A stretch of DNA of 64,000 nucleotides, taken from the NCBI GenBank assembly GCA_947044365.1, contig OX345638.1:9307701-9371700 (forward strand). The letters are read 5' to 3'. Shown in pieces: positions 46,201-59,000 of the stretch. Positions within the stretch are counted from its first letter, which is position 1; each line of letters starts with the position of its first letter. This DNA is from Petrosia ficiformis (taxonomy: Eukaryota > Porifera > Demospongiae > Haplosclerida > Petrosiidae). The position numbers and the translations under genes were made by a program. The notes under the pieces are model-generated. The model had not been told where the DNA came from, ran no database searches, and was given only the letters and a program-made list of their open reading frames with translations.

Positions 46201-49200
46201 GGTTCTCTTCAGTTATATTTCGGCTACTGTTCTGAAGACTACATCACAAGGTTTCAGTATTTGACACAGGAACAGATTTTGTGCCTTGCAGATCTAAAGG
46301 TTTGCAGAATATTGAGTCTCAGAGATATTGAAAATCGTTTTGTATATCCTAACATACAGAATACGGTATGTTTGTATTTTGATGTTAGTGGACATATAAT
46401 TATAATTACATTTTTGTTTCTTAGATTGCACCACATATAAAGGGAGCAATAGAGAGTGAATCTACTCCACAAGGTGATAATAATTATATATATATGAAAT
46501 AGATAAAAAGTAATAATAAATGTTTTAATACTTCAACAGGAAATGAAGTTATATTCATTTTCTTTTATACCAGGGGCAGATCCAGGGGGTTTCAGGGTGC
46601 TTTTGTATCCCCTTTTTTACTCATTAATGAGATTCATAGCTACCTGAGGGCACACCTTTGAAATATTCGCCGTTATATTGACTTCTACTCTGTGTACCTT
46701 AATAATTATGAACTCATTAATTACATATAAAGAAATGCTTAATATGGAAAATATTTCTGCACACCCAGTTCTTTGTACCACCTTTTCACTGCTTCTGGAT
46801 CCACCCCTGTATACTGTCAACCTGGAGAAGTCAATGATCTTTATATTTTAGTGTTTTAGCTAACATTCACACTTTAGCATCCATTAATGACATTTTTGAT
46901 ATTAAGACATATGAACAACATTGTCATGCCAGGATTTGATCCTGGACCATCACAATGAGAGTCAAACACTTTAACCACAAAACTATCATGATGTTTCACA
47001 TAAACAGTCATACTACCAAATCATTATATGTGAACTAACAGCTATAATAATTAACAGCTATTTAATTTAATGTAATCTCACAATTGCTAACATAGTTAAT
47101 GTCCAGCTAACATTTCTGGGTTTACAATAAATGTAATCTCAAAATTGAATTTAATATTCTATTCAACAAACAAGTTATCATTTTATAATTATATTTTATT
47201 ATACAGAACTTTTACTAATACTGGAGAATGCCCAAAAGAAAGGATTCGTCAGTGTGAAGTGGACAAGCTTTGGACTCTTTGGCGCATCAGGAGTTGGCAA
47301 GACGTCCTTATTAAATCTGCTATTGAGAAAGGAACCAGTCACTGAACATCACAGCACTCCTGTTGCTAAAGCTCCCGAGGTACGTTTGGTTAGTAAAGAG
47401 GAACGTGATGATGTTATCATGTCTGATGAAAGCTGCTTTTGGACATCAGCAGATCCCGAGACCATGAAAATCAAATTCCTTCAGGCCATAAAGTACAGTG
47501 TTCGAACTCAAAATGATGAAACTGAACCTCAAGAATTACAAGAATTGAATGAAAATCAAGTGAAGAATACCTCACAAGAAGAAATAGAATCTGTAGAACA
47601 GACACCACTCACCTCACCAAAGAAGAAGCCTCACGATTCTCTGCCCATTGACCATTCTCAAGATAAAGAACAGCTGCAGTCAATTTCTGAAGTAAAAGAG
47701 TCCAAAGAGAAGCCATTGCTCACATCGCTAGCAATGCCAAAGAAGAAACCTCATGACTCTCTGCCTACTGACCATTCTCAAGATAAAGAACAGCTGCAAT
47801 CAATATCTAAAGTGAAAGGGTCTAAATGGAAGTCATTATTCTCATCACTAAGGACTCCAAAGAAGATGCCTCTCAACTCTCTACCTACTGACCAATCTCG
47901 AGATAACGACAAGCTACAATTGATGTCCAGAGTACAAGAGTCCAAAGAGAAGCCATTAGTCCCATTACAAATGAAACCAAAAAAGAAACCTGATGAGTCT
48001 CTCCCTACTGACTATTCTCCAGATAAGGAACAGTTACAATTAATGTCTGGAGTACAAGAGTCCAGAGAGCAGCCATTACTTACATCACATGTAATGCCAA
48101 AGAATAAGCCTCAGCCTACTGACCACTCTTCAGATGAAGAACAGCTACAATCGATGTCTGGAGTACAAGAGTCCAAAGAGAAGCTATTAGTCCTATCACA
48201 AAGGACACCAAAAAAGAAACCTGATGAGTCTGTGCCTACTGACTATTCTCCAGATAAGAAACAGTTACAATTAATGTCTGGAGTACAAGAGTCCAAAGAG
48301 CAGCCATTACTTACATCACATGTAATGCCAAAGAATAGGCCTCAGCCTACTGACCACTCTTCAGATGAAGAACAGCTACAATCGATGTCTGGAGTACAAG
48401 AGTCCAAAGAGAAGCCATTACTAACATCGCAAGCAATGCCAAAGAAGAAGCCCTCAGAATCTCTATCTACTGATTCTACTACTTTAAATAAAGAACTTCT
48501 TCAATTGATTACTGAAGTAAAGAAATCTGACGAATTGTATAACACTCATATGATGTATGGTGTTGACTTAGGAGGTCAGGCTGCTTTCCTAGACATTGCT
48601 CCAGCACTACTTCGTTATCATTCTCTCAATATGGTTCTTTTTAGGCTTGATGAAAAGCTTGATGATGCTGCAAATTTCTTCTATTCAGTGCATGGGAGAA
48701 AAGTTGGTGAAGGTGAGAAAAGACAGATGAGCACTATGCAGCTTACAAAGAGCTTTTTTCGTTGCAAGTCTCAGCTTCGTCCTCCTCCCTTTGATCGATT
48801 AGAAAAGTATGGAAGGCCACACTTTATAGTCATTGGTACGTGCTATGATGAATATGAAAGGCTTCAAGAAAATAATGAGCTTAAAGAGAGCCTTGATGAG
48901 AAGAATGAGCGTCTTCATAGTGAGCTTAAGAATTATGAAGATGTCAGACACGATTACATCAAAGGTAAAGATATCATCTTCCCAGTTAACAATATGGGTA
49001 GAGGTAGAAATGAAGAAGAGATTGCTGAAAGAATCCGGCGTATTACAGGTCGATCTTACATAAGAGCTGAAGTTCCTGCACGATGGTTCTTCTTCCAGGT
49101 AGAGCTAAAATCAAAAACAAAAGGTCGAAGAATAATAAGCCTTGATGAATGTGTTGAGATTGGAAAGTCAGTTGGTATGCAACGTAAGGAGGTACTGGCT

Positions 49201-52200
49201 GCTTTGTGGTACTTCCATAATCTGTCCATTTATCTCCATTTCCATGGTATTCTATCTCATGTGGTGTTTCTTGACCCACAAGTGTTATTTGATATGCTGT
49301 CTCAGATAATTGCTGTTTCATATGGAGATGATCGCTATGACAATGCCACAATTAAGAGCCTTAAAACAAAAGGAATGTTCAAACGAGAGTTACTAGACAC
49401 CATGGAATTTGAAGAGGATGTTTTCTCTTGTGATGATTTCCTAAAGCTAATGGAAGGCTTACTAATCATATCACAGATCCCAAATGACACAAGATATTTC
49501 ATTCCATGTGTCCTGGATACAATCGATGATCCATTTGAAGATAGTAGTGATGCTATTGAGCCTCTATATCTAACATGGGATGGTGAATTGATTCCTAATG
49601 GTCTCTTCACATCACTTGTAGTCTTTCTCATGGGACATGTTTCTCCAACTCAATTTCAGTTGGTTAATGATGTTTATCGTAACAAAGTTGTCCTGAGGTG
49701 TCAACATTTTGGTGGTGTTCTACATCTACTAGACCAGGTCAAATCATTAACTATACGCTACTTCGGTCCATCTCGTAACTGCTTCAATATCTGTCGTATG
49801 ATTCATCAAGGTATAGAATCAATTGTCCATAAGTTTGGCTGGACTAATTCTCTGGCTTCTACACAGGAAGGGTTTCGATGTAAAATCGAAGGATGTACAG
49901 ATTCCTCATTCCATCTTTGCCATCTAATTAGTGAACATGAGGAAATACTCTGCTGTGATGTAAGCAATGTTAAATGCTCAGCTGATAAGACCAGACATCT
50001 TTCCTGGTTTCATGAAGGTATGATGTTGTAATGATATTTTGTGTTGTTTCCATGTATACAGAGTGTACATGATGATTGATGTATCTAAATACTAGTTGTA
50101 TTGTTTCTGCAAGTGTCAAAGTGTAGTATATATTTATATTATCGCACAGACACCGATAAATAATATGAGTTGGATATGAAGTATCGTCATGAGTCTGAAG
50201 GACGAGTGACAATATGCGTATCCAACAACTGATATTTTCCGGTGTCCGTGCGATAATGGATTTATTGTATTCGTGCACGCTAACCATGTAGTCATGGAGC
50301 TAATGCATCCTAAATGTCATAGAACTAGTACAGTAGAAAACTTAGAAATGGTTGAACCACATACTTCCCATGGATTCACTTTTATTATACCACCAGAAGT
50401 GGTCACAGGCGTTTGTATACAATTAGATCACATGTAAACTATGAATTTTGTTATTACTACTTGTTATTCATCTATCTATATATACATGTTAAGAACTAAG
50501 GTAATGAATAAAAATGTTACATGATTTTGATGAATAATTTCACATGAACGATATATTCTGTTGTCTACAAATCTTCCAGGAATGTCGTATGTAGTTGAAA
50601 AGCATGACACAATATCAGTAGTACACTTTCAATAGCCTTCGAATAGAAATAATGATATTCATAGTTTACATGTGGTTCCGTTTGTTCTCCAGTATAATAA
50701 CATGTAACATGCTATAGTATATCATTTCTTATATTCATCTTTTATAATTATTTAGAATTACAATCATCAAAAATACTCACAAAAGAGGAACAGTATAAAC
50801 TAGTATGTATTATGTTGTGTGATAATAATTATATATCTATATTCATATATTACTATAGGATGGTGATCTGTATAAAGCAGTGAAGAATCAACATGTATCT
50901 GAAACTAAACTATGGTTGAACAAGGGTGCTAACCCTAATAAGAAACATGGTTTGGTGAGTTATCATATCAACACACAGTAATATATTGTATAGTACATGT
51001 AGGAGCTAATTCTAACTCTTGTGATATATATGTTAGTGATGAGTGATATGATATCAAGATACTCAATACTTCAATACCACATCTTAAATTTCTGGTATTG
51101 AGTAATGTCCAAGTATTGATAGTGATACTGATACAGGTCTATAACACCTCTATTTCAATATGTCACACCATTTAATAGATAAATGTACATACCATTCCCA
51201 CATTTTAAACAGAATTTGTATTAAATTTGAAGCTAATATGAACACATGTATTATGTGTAATATCAAATATCAGTATCATACTCAATACCATCAATACTGA
51301 TTAACAAACTACTTGATATTGTATTGAAATGAATATTTGTAGTATCACATGTATTATGTGTAAATATAGGATTTTAATTGTAATTAATTACATGGCTATT
51401 ATATATCTGTAATATAATATATTTGTTATAAGTAATTATTAATCTGTTTGTCATGACTTTAATAACTACTCAATTAACTATTATTATTATTATCATAAAC
51501 ACAAGATATTACAAGTATCTTATGATTGTTATTACTACAGGATCAACAAACACCTTTACATCTGTCATCTGTGAGTGGTCGTGTTGATATTGTGAATGTG
51601 TTATTATCACATGGTGCTGATATTCATGTAAAGGATTGGGTAAGTAAATATTAAATAAATATTATGTATTATAATTTATGTATTGATTATATAATTAATT
51701 ACATAGCTAATGTATATCTGTAATATATATTTGTTATAATTATTATTAATTAACTAATAACCTGTTATGATGTCATAACATTATTAACTACTTAATTAAC
51801 TATTATTATTATTATCATATAAACACAAGATATTGCAAGTATCTAATGATTGTTATTACTACAGGATGGACTAACACCTTTACATTTCTCATCTATGAGT
51901 GGTCATGTTGATATTGTGAAAGTGTTATTATCACATGGTGCTGATATTCATGTAAAGGATTGGGTAAGTAAATATTAAATAAATATTATGTATTATAATT
52001 TATGTATTGATTATATAATTAATTACATAGCTAATGTATATCTGTAATATATATTTGTTATAATTATTATTAATTAACTAATAACCTGTTATGATGTCAT
52101 AACATTAATAACTACTTAATTAACTATTATTATTATTATCATAAACACAAGATATTACAAGTATCTAATGATTGTTATTACTACAGCGTCAACAAACACC

Positions 52201-55137
52201 TTTACATGTGTCATCTAAGAGTGGTCATGTTGATATTGTGAAAGTGTTATTATCACATGGTGCTGATATTCATGTAAAGGATTTGGTAAGTAAATATTAA
52301 ATAAATATTATGTATTATAATTTATGTATTGATTATATAATTAATTACATAGCTAATGTATATCTGTAATATATATTTGTTATAATTATTATTAATTAAC
52401 TAATAACCTGTTATGATGTCATAACATTAATAACTACTTAATTAACTATTATTATTATTATCATAAACACAAGATATTACAAGTATCTAATGATTGTTAT
52501 TACTACAGGATGGACTAACCCCTTTATATTACTCGTCTAAGAGTGGTCATGTTGATGTGGTGAATGTATTATTATCACATGGTGCCGATCCTAATGTAAA
52601 GGATATGGTAAGTAAATATTAAATAAATATTATGTATTATAATTTATGTATTGATTATATAATTAATTACATAGCTAATGTATATCTGTAATATATATTT
52701 GTTATAATTATTATTAATTAACTAATAACCTGTTATGATGTCATAACATTAATAACTACTTAATTAACTATTATTATTATTATCATAAACACAAGATATT
52801 ACAAGTATCTAATGATTGTTATTACTACAGGATGGACTAACCCCTTTATATTACTCGTCTAAGAGTGGTCATGTTGATGTGGTGAATGTATTATTATCAC
52901 ATGGTGCCGATCCTAATGTAAAGGATATGGTAAGTAAATATTAAATATTATGTATTATAATTTATGTATTGATTATATAATTAATTACATAGCTAATGTA
53001 TATCTGTAATATGTATTTGTTATAATTATTATTAACTATTAACCTGTTATGATGTCATAACATTAATAACTACTTAATTAACTATTATTATTATTATCAT
53101 AAACACAAGATATTACAAGTATCTAATGATTGTTATTACTACAGTATGGACTAACACCTTTACATTTTTCATCTCAAAGTGGTCATGTTGATATTGTGAA
53201 AGTGTTATTATCACATGGTGCCGATCCTAATGTAAAGAATGGGGTAAGTAAATATTAAATAAATATTATGTATTATAATTTATGTATTGATTATATAATT
53301 AATTACATAGCTAATGTATATCTGTAATATATATTTTTTATAATTATTATTAACTAATAACCTGTTATGATGTCATAACATTAATAACTACTTAATTAAC
53401 TATTATTATTATTATCATATAAACACAAGATATTGCAAGTATCTAATGATTGTTATTACTACAGGATGGACTAACACCTTTACATTTCTCATCTATGAGT
53501 GGTCATGTTGATATTGTGAAAGTGTTATTATCTCGTGGTGCCGATCCTAATGTAAAGGATATGGTAAGTAAATATTAAATAAATATTATGTATTATAATT
53601 TATGTATTGATTATATAATTAATTACATAGCTAATGTATATCTGTAATATATATTTGTTATAATTATTATTAATTAACTAATAACCTGTTATGATGTCAT
53701 AACATTAATAACTACTTAATTAACTATTATTATTATTATCATAAACACAAGATATTACAAGTATCTAATGATTGTTATTACTACAGGATGGACTAACCCC
53801 TTTATATTACTCGTCTAAGAGTGGTCATGTTGATGTGGTGAATGTATTATTATCACATGGTGCTGATATTCATGTAAAGGATAGGGTAAGTAAATATTAA
53901 ATACATATTATGTATTTTAATTTATGTATTGATTATATAATTAATTACATAGCTAATGTATATCTGTAATATATATTTGTTATAATTATTATTAACTAAT
54001 AACCTGTTATGATGTCATAACATTAATAACTACTTAATTAACTATTATTATTATTATCATAAACACAAGATATTACAAGTATCTAATGATTGTTATTACT
54101 ACAGTATGGACTAACCCGTTTATATTACTCGTCTAAGAGTGGTCATGTTGATATGGTGAATGTATTATTATCACATGGTGCCGATCCTAATGTAAAGGAT
54201 ATGGTAAGTAAATATTAAATAAATATTATGTATTATAATTTATGTATTGATTATATAATTAATTACATAGCTAATGTATATCTGTAATATATATTTGTTA
54301 TAATTATTATTAACTAATAACCTGTTATGATGTCATAACATTAATAACTACTTAATTAACTATTATTATTATTTTCATAAACACGAGATATTACAAGTAT
54401 CTAATGATTGTTATTACTACAGTATGGACAAACACCTTTACATTTGTCATCTTTCTGTGGTCATGTTGATATTGTGAATGCATTATTATCACATGGTGCT
54501 GATATTCATGTAAAGGATAGGGTAAGTAAATATTATGATTGGTTCATGTTTACTTAATAATATTAAATTATATTACAAATGATTATTATGATATGATTAT
54601 AATACAACATCATTCAGATGTCTCAAAATGAGATCATATATTTGATTAATAATTTCATATAATAAATATTATAATAATCATTGATGTGTGTCCTAATGGT
54701 AATATAGGTTCCATTGTATAACTGATATTTGATAATTCATTATAATAGTATTAGTATCTTAAGATAACTATTGTTTGTGGAATCAAATATTAGATATATT
54801 CAATTTGGTGATATTAATTATAATAATCTCATGTTCATAGTAATCATGATATGTGTATTAATAATAGTGATTTGTTGAGTTCAAAAAAAATATGATATAA
54901 TTAGTATCCACAAACTATATATAGTTATCTTAAGATATATTATGATAATAATAATTATTATAATGATAATAATTATGTTAGTAATTACTTACGTAAGACA
55001 TAATTATTATAATTTTATATATATTTTATTATATTATAACACAGTGGGGGCACTCGCCTAAAGACCTGGCACATACATGTAATAAACATGAAGTAGTCAA
55101 AACATTAGAAAGAGAAGAAAAGAAGTTAAGAAAATAA
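37220..55137 (+). CDS. Death / Roc-COR GTPase / ankyrin-repeat protein, 1843 residues
   Basis: Predicted signalling GTPase with a DAPK-like set of domains. Exons: 37220-37244, 37306-37602, 38673-38728, 39487-39541, 44161-44219, 44510-44570, 45473-46365, 46425-46473, 47207-50017, 50756-50802, 50859-50954, ten 99-nt ankyrin exons (51541-54521) and 55045-55137. Phases agree throughout and the total is 5532 nt. Domains: Death (about 9-107); a linker with a duplicated exon pair; an unnamed domain with CGCGNC (184-482); Roc with GASGVGKTS (about 524), an inserted eight-fold repeat (635-922), DLGGQ (about 951) and TCYDE (about 1042); COR from EVPARWFFF (about 1116); ankyrin repeats (1451-1812); and a basic coiled tail. 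G4 is TCYD rather than THxD. An AATAAA lies at 55227. It is the tandem paralogue of the gene at 1046, lacking that gene's CARD-like end. Confidence 0.85.
38796..38946. mobile_element. MITE with CAGGGGCGGATTTAG-like ends
   Basis: The left end CAGGGGCGGATTTAGAA is mirrored by TTAAATCCGCTCTTA at the right. The interior matches 3495-3660 in the first Death gene. Ends of this type resemble those of the element at 46571-46809. Intronic. Confidence 0.65.
41085..43250 (-). pseudogene. Degenerate Ty3/gypsy-type retrotransposon
   Basis: On the minus strand, in gag-to-pol order: gag remnants (43250-42990, with YALLSDCYTPEK), a nucleocapsid-like part (42838-42602, KELTMTKAVDLATSL and decayed Cys knuckles), a protease-region stretch without a clear frame, reverse transcriptase (41949-41665, NRLPFGVALAPAIF; then 41658-41455 with ICYFDDILALGS), and the start of RNase H (about 41220-41085, ATDALACGVGAM). 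Frames are broken by stops and shifts throughout, and the element ends abruptly inside RNase H with no integrase. LTRs are not evident; a T/C-rich region at 43560-43860 might be a leader. It is dead and lies in the intron between exons 39487 and 44161. Confidence 0.8.
46571..46809. mobile_element. 239-bp MITE with CAGGGG ends
   Basis: CAGGGGCAGATCCAGG at the left is mirrored by CTGGATCCACCCCTG at the right, and TATAC flanks both sides (46566-46570 and 46810-46814). No coding capacity. Located in the intron before the Roc exon of the second Death gene. Confidence 0.75.
46923..46993 (-). tRNA. tRNA-like sequence, probably a pseudogene or SINE head
   Basis: On the minus strand there is a TAGTTTTGTGGTTAAAGTG block resembling an A box with D-loop, an anticodon-arm-like GACTCTCATTGTGATGGTC, and GGATCAAATCC resembling the B box, followed by a partial acceptor. 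The arrangement is like tRNA-Glu (CTC). The acceptor stem pairs poorly (about 5 of 7), so I call it a degenerate tRNA or a tRNA-derived SINE fragment. Intronic. Confidence 0.45.
47617..48510 (+). repeat. In-frame eight-fold repeat of ~37-40 codons within the Roc domain
   Basis: Eight tandem protein repeats, each roughly PKKKP, a Ser/Leu segment, TDxSxDKEQLQ, then VQESKEKPLLTS. Copies four to seven alternate between a longer form with KPDESLPTDYSPD and a shorter one with NKPQPTDHSSD, pointing to amplification of a two-unit block. All are in frame. They are rich in Lys, Ser, Glu and Pro and probably disordered. They separate the P-loop from DLGGQ; the paralogue has only a short unrelated acidic spacer there. 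Confidence 0.9.
50138..50257. mobile_element. 120-bp MITE
   Basis: ATTATCGCACAGACACCG at the left is mirrored by CGGTGTCCGTGCGATAAT at the right (one mismatch), and the inner parts GAGTTGGATATG and GCGTATCCAAC also pair. It can form a long hairpin. Intronic, directly after the Roc-COR exon. Confidence 0.75.
51541..54521 (+). repeat. Array of ten one-exon ankyrin repeats with near-identical introns
   Basis: Ten exons, each exactly 99 nt (33 residues, phase 0): 51541-51639, 51865-51963, 52187-52285, 52509-52607, 52831-52929, 53145-53243, 53465-53563, 53787-53885, 54105-54203 and 54423-54521. Each encodes one ankyrin unit of the form TPLHLSS, SGHVDIVKVLLSHGAD. The introns between them (about 215-225 bp) are almost identical, with the same GTAAGTAAATATTAAATAAA start and the same ATTGTTATTACTACAG end. 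Copies four and five are practically the same in exon and intron. Repeats alternate between endings GADIHVKD and GADPNVKD. The array grew by recent tandem duplication of whole exon-plus-intron units. Confidence 0.95.
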
Positions 55138-56047
55138 CTTATAATAATAATGTTTACTTTTACATGATAGGTTATTTTATTATTAATTAATTAATAGAAC
55201 AATGATTATTATATTGTAATTTCTTAAATAAAAATACTATTATTACAAATTTGCGGTGGAAGATAATTGACATTGCAGTGGCTAAAACATTCGTGAGCAA
55301 AGGATGTGAACACTTTTGCTTACTCATTAATATTCATGTAGCCATTTGTTGTACAATTGTATAATTATCTAAGCCCCTGTAATGATATTTTGGGGAGGCT
55401 ATAGCCCCACCCATATTCCGCAATCCTTGTGTTGCACATCCATACTTAATATAATTCCACAATATACTTTGCATAAGTTAGAACCCTTTATTAGAGTATA
55501 TAATTATGGTATTATACCAGCATATAGGTATTAGGTTTCTATAATGTATAATTAATACTATTTCCAGATCATCAAACTAGATCTAGATCTAGACGGAGTA
55601 AGGTTCCATTAAAGCATATATAGACTTGTACAGTCTAGGAACCATGGTTCTATTGAACAATAGTGTCTTTGGACTGCAGTTCAATTAAAATATAGTCATA
55701 GAGTGTAGTGACCACAGTTCCATTAATCCATAGTGTCTGTGGACCACGGTTTCATTGATCCATGTGGTTATTATAAACAGTTGTTACTTGCATTGTGCGT
55801 TTAAATGTTTGGATCAACATTAGCTTTTAGTAGTAGCTCAATAACATCATTAGTAGTGATATTAGGATCAGATCAACAATTACGAAGAGTAGTAATTAAT
55901 GCGAAAAATTAATTATTTCTCAAACAATTATACAAAAAATTAATGAAGTGACAAAATCATTTAATATCAGCAAGTAAAATAGTTGAAGTGTTCAAAAGTT
56001 CAAATATTAATAATAATTATGTAATTATAAAGTTCCTAATTAAATTG
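55138..56047. other. Intergenic region between convergent genes, with an ankyrin-like relic
   Basis: It contains the 3' UTR of the plus-strand gene (AATAAA at about 55227), an AT-rich stretch, and two or three copies of a GTTCCATTAA, ATAGTGTCTxTGGACC block at 55600-55760. On the minus strand at about 55870-55805 a short frame reads TNDVIELLLKANVDPN, like the end of an ankyrin repeat, and then stops. This may be a relic of an antisense ankyrin gene or chance. No intact gene seen. Confidence 0.45.
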
Positions 56048-59000
56048 TTATTTCTCCTCATCTATCAAGTGTTGATGTTGATGTAACTGATAATATACAC
56101 CTCCTTTAGCTAATAGTTCAGTGTGTGTACCCTTCTCAACAACACTACCATTAGCTATTACCACAATACAGTCAGCACTGTACACAGTGGATAACCTATG
56201 AGCTATTACTATACTAGTAAGACCCTCCCTAGCTTTATCTAGAGCTTCCTGGACTATTATCTCACTCTCACTATCTAGGGCCGATGTTGCTTCATCTAGG
56301 AGAAGTATTTTAGGGTTTCTGATGAGAGCACGAGCTATGGCAATTCTTTGTTTCTGTCCTCCACTTAACTGAGTGCCTTTATCACCAGCATTAGTACTAT
56401 AACCCTGAATGAATGGATGGATGGACGAATGGATGCATGGATAAATAGATAGATAGATGGATGAATAGCTGGATGTTTGGATGGATGCATGGGTGGATAG
56501 ATGAATGGATGGATGGATGGATAGATCGATGAATGGACGAATGTGTGGATGAATGGATGGATGGGTGGATGAATGGACAGAATGACAAATGCATATATTT
56601 TCATACTTACATAAATAGATAGTATGAACGTACAGACACAAATACTAATACATACATACCTGTGGTAATGATTGTATAAAATCATGAATATTAGCAGCCT
56701 TTGCAGAATCAATAATCTCTTCATCAGATACCTCACGATGATTAGCACCATATCTTATATTATCAGATATACTAGTATCAAATAGAATAGGTTCTTGAGA
56801 TACAATACCTAATTGAGTCCTTAACCAACGAATATTGAGTTCTTGTATATCAACATCGTCTAAGAGGACTCCACCTTTTAATGGATCATAGAATCTTTCA
56901 ATAAGAGAGACTACAGTACTTTTACCACAGCCTGATGGACCTACTAGTGCTATAGTTTGTCCTGGTTTAACTGATATTGATAAATCTTGTAATACATTAA
57001 CATCTGGACGAGTTGGGTAATTAAATGATACTGTATCCAATGATATCATTCCTGTTACATCATCCTATATAAGTAATGTATACCGTAAATCGGGTATATT
57101 TCAACTGATTATAATTTTCAGATAGCTGTGTAGATTCTGAATTTAAGAATTATGAACATTAATCGATTGCGTAATTTTCTTTATGCGGAAATTTGTGAAT
57201 TGCGTAATAATCATAACAAAGCCACGTGTCACTGCACGTGTGACATTCTAACAGCTGCTTCTTCGTGATCGTCAGTACACTGAGTACAGTGATGTCTATT
57301 TTTATAGTACTTCCAAAAAAAGGATGGGCTGCCTGACCCAAGAGGGGACCTTTCTGCCAACCTACCACCAAGAGCTATAGCTCTTGCCAACTCTGAAATA
57401 CAAAAGTCGATTCATGCCAGGAGTATATGAATATTTCCAATAGTGAACTTTTCCTTTATGTATTTTGAAAACAGATGAAAAATACCCGATTTACGGTATA
57501 TGTATGAATGTATGTATGTATGTGTGTATGTGTATGTATGTATGTATGTATGTATGTACGTATGTATGTATGTATGTATGTATGTATGTACATGTATATT
57601 ATAATCTCACCAATTCTTTTCCATCAGTGGAATAATTATCAATGATTGGTGTCCTGTCTAGTAGTGAGAATATACGATATGTTGATAGCTTAGCTTTAGT
57701 ATAATTAGGAGCAAAGGCACTAGCTTGTCCAACGGCAAGAGCTCCAAATACCAGAGCAAAGAGAACTCTGAATACATCCTGAAATTCAACATGGAGGATA
57801 TGACCTTCATCAAGAGTAACAAGAAAGGCTCCAAAACGGAATGCGATCACATATCCAAAATATATATAACCCTGTGATATACCATAAGCCACACCTTCTA
57901 GTATACCAAATAGTATACCACTCCTGTGAAATTGGATGTATGTATCTATGTGTATGTAAATATGTATGCATGTGTGGTGTCTGTCTGTATATATGTACTG
58001 TGTACGCATGAATGTATGTATGCATGTATGTATGTATGTATATATGTATGTATGTATGTTGTATGCATGTTTGTATGTATTTATGTGTGTATGTGTGTGT
58101 ATGTATGTAAGTGCTAAGTATGTAAAGGTATATGAAGGTTTCTATTTAACAGTATAATAAAGAATGAAATAATTTCTTTCACCTGTGAGTAGACTGGACT
58201 TCATTTTTGTATAAAATGAAAAATCTTTCTTGTAAGTTTAAAGAATTAACAGTACGAATATTCTCAATAGAATCAACAGCAAGCTACCAAGAGGAGGAGG
58301 AGGAGGAGGAGAAGGAGGAAGAGGTGAGGAGGAGATGAGGAGGAGGAGGAGAAGGAGGAAGAGGTGGAGGAGGAGATGAGGAGGAGGAGGAGAAGGAGGA
58401 AGAGGTGGAGGAGGAGATGAGGAGGAGAGAGCAATATTTGATGTTGCTTTTGTTGATATTAAATTCTCACTTTTCCAGCTTCTGTTAGCGATTTCTTATT
58501 ACCGGTAAGACGTTTAGTTAAAAGGGCTGTTTTCGCAGCTCCTGCAATTATCATGAATGGAGCAAACCCAAGAATAACCAGAGTAAGTATCCAAGAATAT
58601 ACAAACGCTATAACTAGAGCCAGTGATAGAGTGAACATTGTTTCAACAATTGTTGCTAGTCGCGTCCCTGTAGCCTGAAGAGAAATATATAATTATAATG
58701 ATATTAGTACTAATGGTCTTGTATGTATGTACATGTATATATGTGCATATGTACATACATATGCACATATGTATGCATGTATTATTTATGACATAGTATG
58801 CATGTATGTGTGTGTATGTATGTATGTATGTATGTATGTATGTATGTATGTATATATGTACGTATGTATGTATGTGTATGTATGTATGTATGTATATATG
58901 TATGTATGTATATATGTACATGTATGTATGTATGTTATGTACATGTATGTATAATATCTATTTACATGTATATAAACTCACTCCTTGTACTTGTGCTGCG

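Noticed and set aside
51541..54521. CRISPR-like regularly spaced repeats
   Set aside because: The ~320-bp period comes from 99-nt ankyrin exons with splice sites; the context is a eukaryotic gene.
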